A DNA stretch of 64,000 nucleotides from Macrothele yani. Its lineage: Eukaryota > Arthropoda > Arachnida > Araneae > Macrothelidae. Positions 11,785-22,329 of this stretch are shown piece by piece. Both the position numbers and the translations under genes were made by a program. Each line of letters starts with the position of its first letter. Within the stretch, counting starts at the first letter, position 1. The stretch lies in the NCBI GenBank assembly GCA_039090855.1, contig CM077013.1:136483240-136547239 (forward strand), written 5' to 3'. Under the pieces are notes generated by a model that saw nothing but the letters and a program-made list of their open reading frames with translations, had not been told where the DNA came from and ran no database searches.

Positions 11785-11840
11785 ACAGTTTTCATAACAC
11801 AGGAGATCTTCTGCATGGTCTCCTGTGTTATGAAAACTGT
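11785..11840. repeat. Perfect hairpin, 22-bp arms
   Basis: Arms 11785-11806 and 11819-11840 are exact reverse complements around a 12-base loop. No transposon end is attached. See the finding on short-loop hairpins. Confidence 0.9.
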
Positions 11841-12028
11841 TGCCAGGTTGTCGACTCTTTATGGCGACGAGTTGTTACAGACAAATACTGGTCGTCTTGT
11901 CTTGTTGTGGCTCGGGTGCGTCCTCGTCCCGGCCTTCTGGTTATTGTTCGGGTTTCCTGGAACTGTCTCCAGAGATTGAAGACCACTTATCTCGACACAC
12001 TCAGCCATCTTGCTACCTAAACTTGCGA

Positions 12029-12238
12029 TTTTTTTAATATTGGAGGTTTAACGACCACCGTGAGCAACTCAGTGGGCTATTAGCAGGCGCCCGTCCCTAA
12101 TTTAGGGCCACTGGTTCCAGGGAAGGGAGAGAGCTAGCACCGTAAGACAAACAGAACATCCCCATGCCTCACCAGAATCCGAACACTGACGAATTATCAG
12201 AAGCCATCGTTTAGACCACTGTGCCACTGGAACGTCGA
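12029..12238 (-). mobile_element. tRNA-derived SINE, diverged copy
   Basis: This is one copy of the SINE family seen at least ten times in this window. The best copies show a tRNA-like head (A box TGGCGCAGTGGTCTAAG, B box GGTTCGAATCC). A body follows with GGATGTTGTGTTTGTCTTACGG, CCTAAATTAGGGACGGG and CGACTGCTTATAGCCC, ending in GTCGTTAAACCTCCAAT and an A-tail. The GGTCTAAGGCG head resembles tRNA-Leu. This copy is diverged in the head and has no clear target duplication. Confidence 0.85.
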
Positions 12239-12269
12239 CTTGCGATTGCATTGCTCGTAAATCTAAGCG

Positions 12270-12482
12270 ATAGGCCGCTTCCCTCGTATTGCATTGGTCT
12301 AAGCGCTGGATTCTAATCATTCGTCGGAGATAAATCCGGGTTCGAATTCCTGTGAGACGTGGCTGTTGTGTTTGTCTTACCGCACTGGCTCTGTCCCTTC
12401 CCTGGAACAAGTGGCCTTAAATTAGAGACGGGCGGCTGCTTATAGCCGATTGATTTGCTCATGGTTGTCGTTAAACCCCAAC
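12270..12482 (+). mobile_element. tRNA-derived SINE, diverged copy
   Basis: The B box (GGTTCGAATTCC), the TTGTGTTTGTCTTACCGCAC body and the GGTCGTT-type end (here TTGTCGTTAAACCCC) identify the family. The A box is damaged. No A-tail or target duplication remains. Confidence 0.85.
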
Positions 12483-12507
12483 TGAGCTCTCCACTTAAGC
12501 GATGGCA

Positions 12508-12740
12508 CCCCGCCCTCGTGGAGCAGTGGTTTAAGCGCTGGTTTCTGATCATTCGTAAGAGATGAGTCCAGGTTCGAATCTTTGTGAGGCATAGATGTTG
12601 TGTTTTTCTTACGGCACTAGCTCTCTTCCTTCCCGGTAACCAGTTTCCCTACTTTCCCAGGAACTAGATGGCAGTCGAACCAATGGGCGACTGCTTATAG
12701 CCCATTTAGTGGCTCATGGGAGTCGACAACCCCTCCCCCC
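12508..12740 (+). mobile_element. tRNA-derived SINE, diverged copy
   Basis: The head is GTGGAGCAGTGGTTTAAGCG with B box GGTTCGAATC. The body has an extra block near 12645-12675 in place of the CCTAAATTAGGGA motif. It starts 26 bases after the previous copy in the same orientation and ends at a C-rich run. Confidence 0.8.
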
Positions 12741-13535
12741 CCGCCCCCACATCCCCCAAAAGCTATGAAACGGACCATTCTTCCACAAACGGTCCATCTC
12801 AAGCTTCAATTGCTCCCCCCGCTCTGCTCAATATAATTTTTATATCAAGGAGGTCGTGTACCTGCCAGCTCGATGACGTAAGATCGTCATTGGCATATTT
12901 CTGTAAAAGGTAACGCATGGGTAGTTCGACTTAGCTTTTCTCTTGCACACGTCTCTGACATATTTTCGAATTTGCATTTGTCACCTTAATTCTGAACATC
13001 TGTTTACTTAAAACCCTTATCGAGAGCTTTTTTTTTAGTTTTTTTTAGAAACTATAGATTATCTTCATGATGCTTACAGCCTTACAACGTAAACTGTCGC
13101 TATTTCATGGTGCAATCTCACTAGTTCTACGTCCTTTGAAATATGCTCAGAGAAGGACAGCTGACATAGCCCTATGTTGTAGGCTGCGGCGCAGTTGCTA
13201 GTGTGCCCCTTTGATTTTTTCACATAAAATTTTTAAGCACCAAAATGTAACAACTTATACCATATACAATTCATAATAACTTATGCTGATTATAAATTAA
13301 TGTTAAAAGAAGTAGAAAGCGTAGTATCATCGTTGTCAGTGGTTATTGCAAAACTTTTTCTAAAGAAATCGTTCTTCAGAAACAAGTTTTTGAACTCCTC
13401 AGTTGCCTTGTTATAAATTTCGCGATACGTTGCTCTTGTTCTTGTCTACATTCAGAATGCATCGGCGGTGTAAAGGTTTGAGATGTGATACATTCATTAT
13501 CCAGCAAAGTTGTGAAGATTGGCGATGTACATTGA
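12741..13535. other. Unassigned sequence
   Basis: This is AT-rich sequence with no supported gene. Short frames at 12716-12913 and 13376-13621 have no family motif. Confidence 0.3.
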
Positions 13536-13645
13536 CTGGGTGGTATGTAAATTGCGAACGCATCATTATAAAAACAGACCGCCATTAAAACTCTGTATGC
13601 AAATTGCGAACCAAGGCCCATGACCGCTATATGTAAATTCCGAAC
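13536..13645. repeat. Recurring TGTAAATTGCGAAC motif, left cluster
   Basis: Three near-copies occur here: TATGTAAATTGCGAAC (13543), TATGCAAATTGCGAAC (13598) and TATGTAAATTCCGAAC (13631). The reverse complement appears three times at 17562-17905, so the 4-kb interval between them has inverted flanks. The first copy is followed by GCATCATTATAAAAA, which recurs just upstream of the U6-like fragment at 14461. Confidence 0.6.
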
Positions 13646-13650
13646 TCAAG

Positions 13651-13877
13651 TTTTTTTTTTATTATTATTATTAGAGGTTTAACAACCACCATGAGCAGCT
13701 CAATGGGCTATAAGCAGTCGCCCGTCCCTAATTTAGGGTCACTGGTTCCAGGGAAGGGAGAGAGCCAGTGCCGTAAGACAAACACAACATCCATGCCTGA
13801 CCGGGATTCGAACCCGGACCCCTTTCGTACGAATGATCAGAGGCCATCGCCTTAGACCACTGCGCCACCGAGGCGGC
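13651..13877 (-). mobile_element. tRNA-derived SINE
   Basis: A nearly full copy in reverse orientation: T-run and ATT repeats at the left (the A-tail side), then the body, B box and A box up to GCCACCGAGGCGGC. No clear target duplication is seen. Confidence 0.93.
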
Positions 13878-14484
13878 GTGTTAAAGATCTAAAGAGAAGA
13901 ATCTGTAAAAGTGCACTCCAACGAAAAAAAAATTGCAAATAAAAAATAGACGATTACAAAAGAGGACTTATTTCTGTTAGAAATTTTTATAAGAAATATG
14001 ACTGTCAGAGTTCCTCCACATTTGAACCAGAAGCCTCAGCGCGCATTTAACAGAATTGCAGGTGGCGTTGCTCGAAACTGTTTTTTTTTTGTTGTTGTTG
14101 TTGTTGTTGCTTGCTTTAGCGAGCGTTGCCTGGATCCCCTTTTGCTGCTCACGTCAGTTAGTAATCTAAGTGGTTGATCTTTGACTGAACAACAACAATG
14201 TCGGTGATATATAGAGGGTGTGCGTGTTAGAATAGTGAGTTATTACCTTTTTGTGGAGATGTACAATAAATATTAGTGTGTTGTCATTCAAGCGTTTATA
14301 TGCGTGGAATCCATATTTTTCTGTGATAACTAAAGGATAGAACTTCCTGCAACTGGTAAGTGGCTTACTGCGTTACATGAAAGGCTATCATCAATTATAG
14401 ATTTTTATTTATTTAGAAATAACTAACAATTTGAAGAGTTTCTTATGTAAAATTTGCATCGCATCATTATAAAAAGAGATTGTT
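13878..14484. other. Unassigned sequence
   Basis: It contains a T-run followed by TTG repeats near 14080-14108. The end (14445-14476) repeats the 13543-13574 text including TTATAAAAA. No coding region is supported. Confidence 0.35.
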
Positions 14485-14544
14485 TCCGGAAATGGGGGAA
14501 AGATTAGCACGGCCCCTGCGCAAAGATAACAACCTGATTTTTTT
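14485..14544 (+). pseudogene. U6 snRNA-derived fragment, copy A
   Basis: Positions 14501-14525 read AGATTAGCACGGCCCCTGCG then CAAAG, matching the most conserved middle of U6 spliceosomal RNA, which includes the catalytic AGC and the internal stem-loop region. The U6 5' stem-loop, the ACAGAGA box and the 3' end are not preserved, so this is not a functional U6 gene. A TATA-like TTATAAAAA lies at 14467-14475 and a run of seven T (14538-14544) follows, so a short polymerase III transcript is conceivable but unproven. Confidence 0.7.
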
Positions 14545-14630
14545 GTTTTCGTAAATATATTTCTTTACATTGTTTTACATTATTTTTATCATTATTTGTT
14601 TACTTTTGATACTGTTTTAGTACATATATA

Positions 14631-15850
14631 CAGGGGTTGCCCAAAATAATGGAAACACCTCGCTGAAAATAGTACTTTTGGTATGTGCTGCTTTTTCAGT
14701 AAAAGGGAAATGTAGCAACAATTTGTTTTGCAAAAAAGGGTTGCTTATAGTCTTAAGGGTCTGTGTGATTGCATTGTAAATCAGTGTTTTCCTAATTTCG
14801 TTCCAGGTGAAGGCACAATGAGTGACCTGTCGGAGTTCCAAAGAGGGCAGATTGTAGGAGCCCGTCTGGTTGGTGCGTCGGTAACCACAGTGGAACAGGT
14901 ATTGTGGGTATCGAGAGGTACCGTGTCGAAGGTCATGACAGCCTACAGTGTTCACAGCACAACATCATCTGCGAAACACAACTGTGGAAGGAAAACCAAA
15001 CTCACTGCGAGAGACAGGAGGACATTAAGGAGGATTGTGACCGCAAGGAGGAAGACCACGGCGACGAAAGTGACTGCTGAGCTTAATGCACATCTCCAAA
15101 ACCCAGTGTCGACCCATACCGATTGAAGTGAATAGCGTAAAAACATAATTGACGGCAGAGCTGCGATTGCAAAACCCTTGGTGTCACATGTGAATATGAA
15201 GCGGAGACTACAATGGTGACAGGAACATAAAACGTGGACTACTGACCAAGTTTCTCGCTATTCCCCACTACAAGACGGGTTTACGTGTGGTGAACTCCCG
15301 CAGAAGCCTACAACCCAGACTGTCTCCTTCTTGCGGCTTCGTATTGGTTTCGACCATGATCTGGTGGTTTGCAGCAGGTGCCATTATCACCTTACACGGA
15401 CGGATCACTAAAGGTGACTATGTCACCCTTTTGGACGACCAAGTGCATTCAATGGCGCAGACATTGTTTCTGTCAGGATATTACACTTTTCAAGATGATA
15501 ATGCCCCGATTCACAGAAGTCGAACTGCTCAATCATGGTTTGAAGAAAATGAGGATGAAGTTACACACCTTTCCTGTCACGATCCCCGGACTTAAACATC
15601 TTTGAACCCCTGTGGTCTGTGTTGGAAAACAGAGTGCGATCCCGTTATCCTCCTCCGGCGTATCTCAAGGAATTGCAGCAGTTTCTGCAAGAAGAATGGT
15701 ACAAAATACCACTTACCGCCAGCCAGGACTTGTATGTGTCCATTCCAAGGAGGATTCGAACAGTTTTAAATTCCAAGGGTGCTCCCACACCATGTTAGGT
15801 GCGTAACACCTATTGTTTCAAGGTATTTTCTTTACTTCGGACATCCTCTG
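14631..15850 (+). mobile_element. Tc1-like DNA transposon, defective
   Basis: The element is flanked by TA dinucleotides (14629-14630, 15851-15852). Imperfect inverted ends start CAGGGGTTGCCCAAAATAA on the left and, read in reverse, CAGAGGATGTCCGAAGTAA on the right. The length of 1.22 kb is slightly short for the family. It lies between two U6-derived fragments, apparently inserted into a duplicated unit. Confidence 0.85.
14818..15798 (+). pseudogene. Tc1-like transposase, frameshifted
   Basis: The first frame (14818-15126) starts at an ATG and encodes the paired-type DNA-binding part: LSEFQRGQIVGARLVG, then GTVSKVMTAY, and the basic GRKTKLTARDRR. The catalytic half is broken. QDDNAPIHRSR near 15495-15525 holds the second aspartate, and LWSVLENRVRSRYPP near 15609-15655, in another frame, carries the region of the final glutamate. 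Part of the centre (about 15130-15290) is degraded. Such enzymes bind the TIRs and cut and paste into TA sites; this copy cannot. Confidence 0.85.
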
Positions 15851-15852
15851 TA

Positions 15853-15893
15853 ATAGAGAAAATTACCATGGCCCCTGCGCAAGGATGACAAAC
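15853..15893 (+). pseudogene. U6 snRNA-derived fragment, copy B
   Basis: The text AGAGAAAATTACCATGGCCC followed by CTGCGCAAGGATGACA matches the U6 core with two changes over about 36 bases. It is closer to real U6 than copy A. A Tc1-like element (15896-17449) follows at once. Beyond it, 17452-17530 (TTTTGTTGTTTTCG, TTTACATTGTTTTA) resembles the sequence after copy A (14538-14590), so A and B look like two diverged copies of one larger unit. Confidence 0.75.
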
Positions 15894-15895
15894 TA

Positions 15896-17449
15896 CACTG
15901 GTGTGCAAAAATTAAGAACGAAAAGGAGAAATTAGAATAACAGCGGAATGAGCGGGCAGAACGGACCGAAAGACCACTCAAGAGATGGACTAGGGTCCGG
16001 TACGGTAGGGCATGCGCATATATGCAGCATGGCGTAGGAGGGGGTGTGTGTCGGGAGGGTATAAAACACATGGGTGGTGTACGCTCAGCAATTCGGTGAA
16101 AGCTATTGCATGGTGTACATCGGTTTGAACGACGTAGAGTTGCTGCGACTGTGTGATATGGCCAACAGGCAATCCAGTAGTCGACATCTGGATGACTTTA
16201 CCCAAGGTCGCGTCATTGGGAAGTTAGAAGAAGGTCGAAGTGTAACTAATGTGGCCGAGGAGTTCGGGATCGCTCACAGCATCGTTTCACGAGCTCGGAG
16301 AGCATTTCAAACGACAGGAACAGCTGTCCGAGAGTTTAGCAGTGGTCGTCCACGAGCAATCACGGCTGCGGACGACCGGTATATTGTCCTACAGGCAAGA
16401 AGAGACAGACGGTAGACAGCAGGAGAAATCGCAAGGCACATGCAACAGACAACTGGACTCCGTTATCGCGTTTTACCGTGGCCAGGAGGCTGCACAAAGG
16501 TGGTCTATTTGCACGGGGACCAGTACGGTGTGTGCCATTAACGCCAGCTCATCGGAAACGGTGGTATCTGTAGTGACAGGAACACGAGAACTGGACACAT
16601 CAGCAATGGGGTAGAGTTCTCTTTACGGATGAGAGCCGATTTGGTCTGACGAGCGATTCTGGACGTATACACATCTGGAGAGAGCAGGGAACACGCAATC
16701 ACACCTCCAACATTATGGAAAGGGAGCGGTTTGGAGGTAGCTGGGGTTCTCGTTTGGGGAGGTATCATGCTTAGTAGCCGTACTGACCTCCACATCTTCC
16801 AAGAAGGTTCAGTCACTGGTGTCCGCTATTTTACCGAGGTTCTCCTGCCTCATGTGCGTCTTTTTAGAGGTGGTGTGGATCCTGAGTTCTTCTTCATGGA
16901 CGACAACGCTACACCTCATCGTACAATGGCTGTCGCAAAGCTGTTGGAGAGTGAAGATATTCAACGCATGGATTGGCCCGCAAGGTCCCCGGACCTAAAT
17001 CCAATCAAACACGTGTGGGACCTTCTCGGGAGACGCTTGGCAGCATGTCACTAGCCGCCAGCAACAATTCCGCAGCTGCGATTGGCGCTACAAGAGGAAT
17101 GGGCAGTGATGCCTCAACAGCTCATTGACAACCTCGACCTCAGCATGGACAGACGTTGTAAATCCTGCAACGCAGTCAGGGTTGATCATATTCCCTACTA
17201 AAGACTGGATTTTTCTTGGCAGCCGCCTGTCACATGGACGTTTCTGTCTTCTGTCCAGTTGCGCTCGAAGCTACCCTTTCAATAAAGTGCCTTTGTATCC
17301 TTTGGATTCCTTGTTTGTACGGTTTTGCTCACTTGTCCCATATTCTTACATCTTGGGGATCTTATGGTATGATTTGAGTCGATGTGGAGCACTTCTGCGC
17401 GACGTTACATTCGAAAAACCGTCTCGTCCTTAATTTTTGCACGCCAGTG
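15896..17449 (+). mobile_element. Tc1-like DNA transposon, defective
   Basis: TA flanks lie at 15894-15895 and 17450-17451. Inverted ends start CACTGGTGTGCAAAAATTAA on the left and CACTGGCGTGCAAAAATTAA on the right, read in reverse. At 1.55 kb it is about full length for a Tc1 element, with one transposase gene inside, broken. Confidence 0.92.
16158..17170 (+). pseudogene. Tc1-like transposase with a lysine at the catalytic Glu
   Basis: The N-terminal helix-turn-helix region is open from an in-frame ATG near 16158 to a stop at 16413-16415 (FTQGRVIGKLEEGRSVTNVA, then SIVSRARRAFQTTG). After frameshifts, the catalytic half is open at 16731-17054: VLVWGGIMLSSRTDL, MDDNATPHRT with the second Asp, then WPARSPDLNPIKHVWD 34 residues on. 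The family has PIEHVWD there, so the catalytic Glu is replaced by Lys. Stops and this change both make it inactive. Confidence 0.9.
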
Positions 17450-17554
17450 TAGTTTTGTTGTTTTCGTTGACACATTGCTTTAAATTGTTTTACATTGTTT
17501 TAATGATTAATTTTTCTCACTGGTTTATATTTTGTAATCGTTAGAATGGGTTGC

Positions 17555-17910
17555 AGAAAAATTGGTTCGGAATTTACGCATGGGGGTCTTGGGTGTTAGT
17601 TCGCAATTTACATATAAGGGTTTTTTTTTTTTTTTTTTTTTTTTTTGGATTGGAGGTTTAACGACCACCGTGAGCAACTCAATGGGCTATAAGCAGTCGC
17701 CCGTCCCTAATTTAGGGTCACTGGTTCCAGGGAAGGGAGAGAGCCAGTGCCGTAAGACAAACACAACATCCATGCCTCACCGGGATTCGAACCCGGACCC
17801 CTTACGGACGAATGATCATAGGCCAGCGCCTTAGACCACTGCGCCACCGGGGCGGCTACATATAAGGGTTGAGGGCTGTCCAATTTTGGTTCGCAATTTG
17901 CACGCTCCGC
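17555..17910. repeat. Recurring GTTCGCAATTTACAT motif, right cluster
   Basis: GTTCGGAATTTACGCATG (17562), GTTCGCAATTTACATATAAGG (17600) and GTTCGCAATTTGCACG (17889) are reverse-complement relatives of the cluster at 13536-13645. A SINE (17623-17856) sits inside and duplicated TACATATAAGGGTT. Confidence 0.6.
17623..17856 (-). mobile_element. tRNA-derived SINE with 14-bp target duplication
   Basis: A full copy in reverse orientation: long T-run, body, B box (rc of GGTTCGAATCC), A box, ending in GCCACCGGGGCGGC. The flanks TACATATAAGGGTT at 17609-17622 and 17857-17870 are identical, as expected for LINE-mediated retroposition, and suggest a recent insertion. Confidence 0.96.
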
Positions 17911-18840
17911 ATTGATTGGTATTCCATGCTCGTGTGAAAATTTGGATCGATGAGATCAATATCCATATGTTCTGCAGTTGAATTAGATTATTAGAAGGTT
18001 GTGCCTTTAGAGTGGAATTCGGGTGAAACGCATCCTGGCGATTGGACTTTTGACGCTCCGTACATTCCCGTGACCTTTTGGTTGATGACTTAGCGGGCCT
18101 TTTCGTATTCCTATCGTTCTCCTGTAGCTGTTTCTTCAATTTTCGCATGTTCTTATGAGTATTTTTTCCTGAATTTTCGCAACGAATTTTTTTTTATCTA
18201 AAAAATAAACACATTTTAAATCCACTTTATTTCGGTTTATTTCATACGTCCGTTAGCTCCGACCGTCATCTACGAAATGCGCGGCTGAGGTTCTTAAAAA
18301 TCCCTATTGGAAAGGGGCTGTCTTCTCTGGTCGGGAAATTAATATTCTGCGTTCAAGTCCAGCTGAAAAACTAATGACTGGCCGAGGTTCGGAAGTCTCG
18401 TTTATCCGTTGGTCCCGGGGTAGAGACTCCTCGTTATAAACAAGTCTTACCCCAGTCCTCGGTATAGTATAAGTAGTGCCGACTGGGATCCACAAGCCAA
18501 CCAATTTTAATCAAACACCATCGTTTCTGACTTATGGTGCAATAGAATTCCACGGAATTGTCAATTACGTTTTCAAACAAAGAAGTTTTTCTTCCGAGGA
18601 TTTAAAAACAAAAATTCAGTTTTGGATATTTTGTAGCGAAAGTATTTTTTCCGGATGACTTTTATCTAAATACTGTATAAGCATACCGGCAAATCATAAT
18701 TTTCGTTTCTAGCACTGCTGCCATATTGGCTTGACAAATTTCTGAATGATCACGGGGTTCTCCAGGACACTAGAAATGTGTGCAGTCGTGAGGGTTGTAC
18801 AGTGTAACACACACACACACACACACAAAAAACAGCAGAA
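17911..18840. other. Mostly unassigned sequence with an AC microsatellite
   Basis: A short (AC)n run lies at about 18809-18828. No gene is supported. The mariner remnant starts somewhere near the right edge, but its left terminus is not visible. Confidence 0.35.
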
Positions 18841-19031
18841 AAACCTGTCTCCGGCTCACTGGATCACGCATCCTGAAGGCTTTGACGCAAGGAACACCAA
18901 GAGCCTTGAGAAATGGGAAACCCTTCAGACTAAATTTAAAGAAACGATCATTCTTCTTCCCGGAAGAGGTAGATCAGAACGTTCAACGACCGAACATCGT
19001 GCTCGAAGCTGTGCCCATGAACCCCAGTACC

Positions 19032-19262
19032 GCCGCCTCGGTGGCGCAGTGGTCTAAGCGATGGCTTCTGATCATTCGTCCGTAAGAGGTCCAGGTTCGA
19101 ATCCCGGTGAGGCATGGATGTTGTGTTTGTCTTACGGCACTGGCTCTCTCCCTTCCCTGGAACCAGTGACCCTAAATTAGGGACGGGCGACTGCTTATAG
19201 CCCATTGAGTTGCTCACGCTGGTCGTTAAACCTCCAATCAAAAAAAAAAAAAAAAAAAAAAA
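19032..19262 (+). mobile_element. tRNA-derived SINE with 13-bp target duplication
   Basis: A full copy from CGCCTCGGTGGCGCAGTGG to a 25-base A-tail. GAACCCCAGTACC at 19019-19031 recurs at 19263-19275. It is inserted in the reading frame of the mariner remnant, so it is younger. Confidence 0.96.
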
Positions 19263-19299
19263 GAACCCCAGTACCAGTGCGCAGCAGTTGGCTGCCGAG

Positions 19300-19460
19300 G
19301 AGCGGCAAGGTCGTTCAGAAGACACAAGACCGTGACATTAGAAAGCTGAGTTCCCCTTTTCGTGACGTCAAGCAGAAACCAAGGCTTTCGATTGGTTTCC
19401 AACGCTGTGGTGCGTGACATCAAACACGACACCGACGTTTAGTCAGTGCAACATGAGAAT
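19300..19460. repeat. Unclassified interspersed repeat, copy 1
   Basis: Text around 19318-19450 (AAGACCGTGACATTAGAAAG, TTTTCGTGACGTCA, TTTCCAACGCTGT, ACCGACGTTT) matches 23180-23310 block by block. It may belong to the mariner remnant's surroundings or to an independent repeat. No coding is seen. Confidence 0.6.
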
Positions 19461-20739
19461 GACGTCACAAACAGAGGGAACTCATCTATCTGATGTCATG
19501 GTCTTATGTTCACTAGACGGCATTGGGTAGGCTCTTCCCAAACCACCATGATTCGTCTCCTGCACCAAGCTGGTTTCACCTCCAAGCGCCATTGAATTAT
19601 TCTCCCTTAATTAATATCCCAGTAAGCCGAGCAATGTGTCCCCTCCGTCTCGGATTGCTGTCAAATCCGAAAACAATAGGTTTAGGCTTCGCAGCTTTAC
19701 AAGCCATGAAAAGTGGATATTCCTACGTTATCCTACTACTGGGAACAAGTGGCTTAGGTCACGCTTAGAAGCACAACCAGTAATGCCAGGAGGGAGGTCC
19801 GAGTGGAAAGTCATGCTGTGCATTTGGTGTAATTGTGAGGGTCCTTTACTCTGGGTATTCATGCTAGATTATCAGGCTGCGGATGGAGACCTCTTTGCCG
19901 AACAACTTCAGCGAATTCAAGATGGATTCGCTGATGTTTTTTGGTATAGATACCCATCCAAGATGCCAAGGCTACCTCACACTCATCAAAAGGAGGTGGG
20001 TGTTCCTGCAAATTGGTAATGCTCCAAGTCTCATCTCCAGGGTGGTTCTCCGAAAACTACAGAAATCGGAAAGGGTTGAGATCATACCCCCAACCTTTAT
20101 ACAATCATAGATGCCCATCCAAGATCCCATCCTTTATACGGCATAGATACCCATCCAAAATGCCAATGCTACCACACACTCTTCAATAGGAAGCGGGCGT
20201 TAATGCAAGTGGGTAATGCTCCAAGTCTCACCTCCAGCGTGGTTAACGGAAAGCTACAGGAATTGGAAAGGCTTGAGATCATACCCCCATTCTTCATATT
20301 GTCCGGACCACGCCCCAACTGACTACCACCTGCTTTTATCTGTGGTATATTCTCTTCAAGGGCGGAATTTTAGTTTAGCTGTGGGAGTGAAATCTGGAAT
20401 CACAAAGCTTCTGATCTGGAAACCAGCCGAGGGGTCTCTGGTGGAATCCTAGCAAAGGATTATAGATATTGTACCCTCATGTCCAAAAGTTAAACATAAT
20501 CAACATACACATGTGTACCTGTTAATATTTCAAGAACTAATCGTCGGAAAGGCACGACACTGGGTATGTTTGTGTAATAACATATTGCAAGTACAACAGC
20601 GGACAAAACAAGTTATGAAACAAAGTTTATTGCATTACTTATGCAAATTTACAAATATCAACAACACAGCGATTTGGGGGTTGAGTACATAACATTGCAA
20701 AAAGGCTGGTGCACCATGATTAATAAGGGACGTAGTGAC

Positions 20740-21790
20740 CACTTGTAGTCACGCAAGCCTAGCGCATCGACTTCTCATGCTGTTCATCAAGTTTTCCAAG
20801 AGTTTTCTGGGCAAGAACTCCCACTCCTTACGAAGAGCAGTTAGGAGCTCCGGAATGGTCCTTGGTGGAGGCTCACGGGATGAAATTCACCTCCCTAGTG
20901 CATCTCATGCATTTCCTATCGGATTCATACCCGGAGACTTGGCTGATCGCTTCGTCTGCTTGATATCTTTACTTTGGAGGAAGTCATCAACCAGCTGAGC
21001 TCCGTGGGGTCACGTATTAACGTCCAAGAACACCAGCTCTGGACCCACGACATCTCTGAAATGTCCACATGAGGTTTCAGTATCTCGTCTCTGTACCACA
21101 AAGCACCGATGGTACCTCTGTCGAAGATGTGGTGCTCTGTGCTCCCGTTCAACATGATGCCTGCCCATGCCATGACTCCACCGCCACAAAATTGATCCCT
21201 TTCCCTGATGGTATTGGGATTATAATGGGTTCCCCGTTCTCTCCAGAGAGTGGTTCGACGAGAAGTAGTCTGCAAACTGAATCTGGACTCATCAGTAAAG
21301 AGCACATTGCTTCACTGATTCAGTGTCCAGTTTCGATGTTCCCGACTCCTGTTTAAACGGGATTTCCTTTTCGCTGGGGTAAGAGGGACACAAGCTACTG
21401 GATGTCTGGAATAAAAACCAGTTGCCTTGAGCCTCCTGTAAACAGTTTGTCTTGAAAATCTTGGTCCTGAGGCGAAAGCAAGCTCTGCAGAGAGTTGCCT
21501 GACAGATATCGTCCTATGACGTCGTGCAGTTAATGCAAGATACCAGTCTTTCTGAGGGGTTGTGACTTTTGGACGGCCGTGTAGTGGTCGGCGTCTAACC
21601 TCTCGTGTGTATTAAAACCTTCTCCAAAGCCTGGAGATGACACGTTGCTGCATATTCAGTGCTCTCGAAATCGCCGTGTGTGACCGTCCTGATTCAAGCC
21701 CTCAGATTATTCTACCCTGCAAAAAATGGTCAGCCTGGCGCCTTTGTTTCATATTACGTTCCTGATCATTAATGACAACAACTCTTCTCA
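20740..21790 (-). pseudogene. Tc1-like transposase, degraded
   Basis: Read on the minus strand, the DNA-binding part near 21660-21780 gives GRII then GLESGRSHTAISRALNMQQ in broken frames. The catalytic half is open from 21305 to 20925: LFTDESRFSLQ with the first Asp, LWRERGTHYNP, GGVMAWAGIMLNG. The region of the second and third catalytic residues (about 20860-21030) is disrupted by indels. By analogy it catalysed TA-site cut and paste; this copy is dead. Confidence 0.82.
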
Positions 21791-21985
21791 CGGGGATTGC
21801 AAGAAAATGGAAAGAGATACTCAGGGTAGGGTAAGCTGCTTTTATGGAACTGCGATATATTTGCATATCAAAAGTCAGCGGACGCTATTTCACCATGCAC
21901 TGTGATTGGCTAAGTTATTTCACCGTGCACTGTGATTGGTTTAGGTGTGTGACTAATCTACGTTCTGATGTCCGTTGTTTTATCA

Positions 21986-22188
21986 GCCACCCCGGCAGTG
22001 CAGTGGTCTAAGCGATGGCTTCTGATCACTTGTCTGGGTTCGAATCCCGGTGAGGTACGAATGTTGTGTTTGTCTTATGGCCTTGGTTCTCTCCCTTCCC
22101 TGGAACAAGTGGCCCTAAATTAGGGACGGGAGACTGCTTATAGCCCACTGAGTTGCTCACGGTTGTCGTTAAACCTCCAATAAAAAAA
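21986..22188 (+). mobile_element. tRNA-derived SINE
   Basis: The copy runs from CACCCCGGCAGTGCAGTGG to CCTCCAATAAAAAAA. A short deletion lies between the A and B boxes. It sits inside the Tc1-like element and has no clear target duplication. Confidence 0.92.
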
Positions 22189-22329
22189 CTGCTCTATCTT
22201 TTAACGCTCTACTTTGAATGTTTTACCAATTATGTTTCATTTTTGGACACCAGTGTAGATAACAACGGTCTGTACTCTGCAGAATGAGGTAAACGTGCAT
22301 GACTTTCTTGCATCATTAAACTTTTTAGC

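Larger units (their letters stand above)
18841..20470 (+). pseudogene. mariner-type transposase remnant split by a SINE
   Basis: Fragments in order: a basic/HTH segment (KKRSFFFPEEVDQNVQ, then VLEAVPMNPSTSAQQLAAEE) interrupted by the SINE at 19032-19262; VMLCIWCNCEGPLLWVF near 19810-19860; NAPSLISRVVLRKLQ near 20022-20060; and YCPDHAPTDYHLLLSV near 20300-20345, equivalent to the SPDLAPSDYHLF box with the last catalytic Asp. The D1 and DNA boxes are lost or altered. An internal direct duplication of about 155 bp (19945-20100, repeated from about 20142) has copied the NAPSL part. The Tc1 at 20474 abuts the C-terminal end. Confidence 0.75.
20474..22255 (-). mobile_element. Tc1-like DNA transposon, defective, with a SINE inside
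   Basis: TA flanks lie at 20472-20473 and 22256-22257. Imperfect inverted ends share TGTCCAAAA and AAACATAAT blocks, the right end reading CACTGGTGTCCAAAAATGAA in reverse. Without the SINE (21986-22188) the length is about 1.58 kb. The transposase is on the minus strand and broken. Confidence 0.82.

Noticed and set aside
14485..15893. U6-like fragments as functional U6 snRNA genes
   Set aside because: Only the middle of U6 is present; the 5' stem-loop, ACAGAGA region in copy A and the 3' end are missing.
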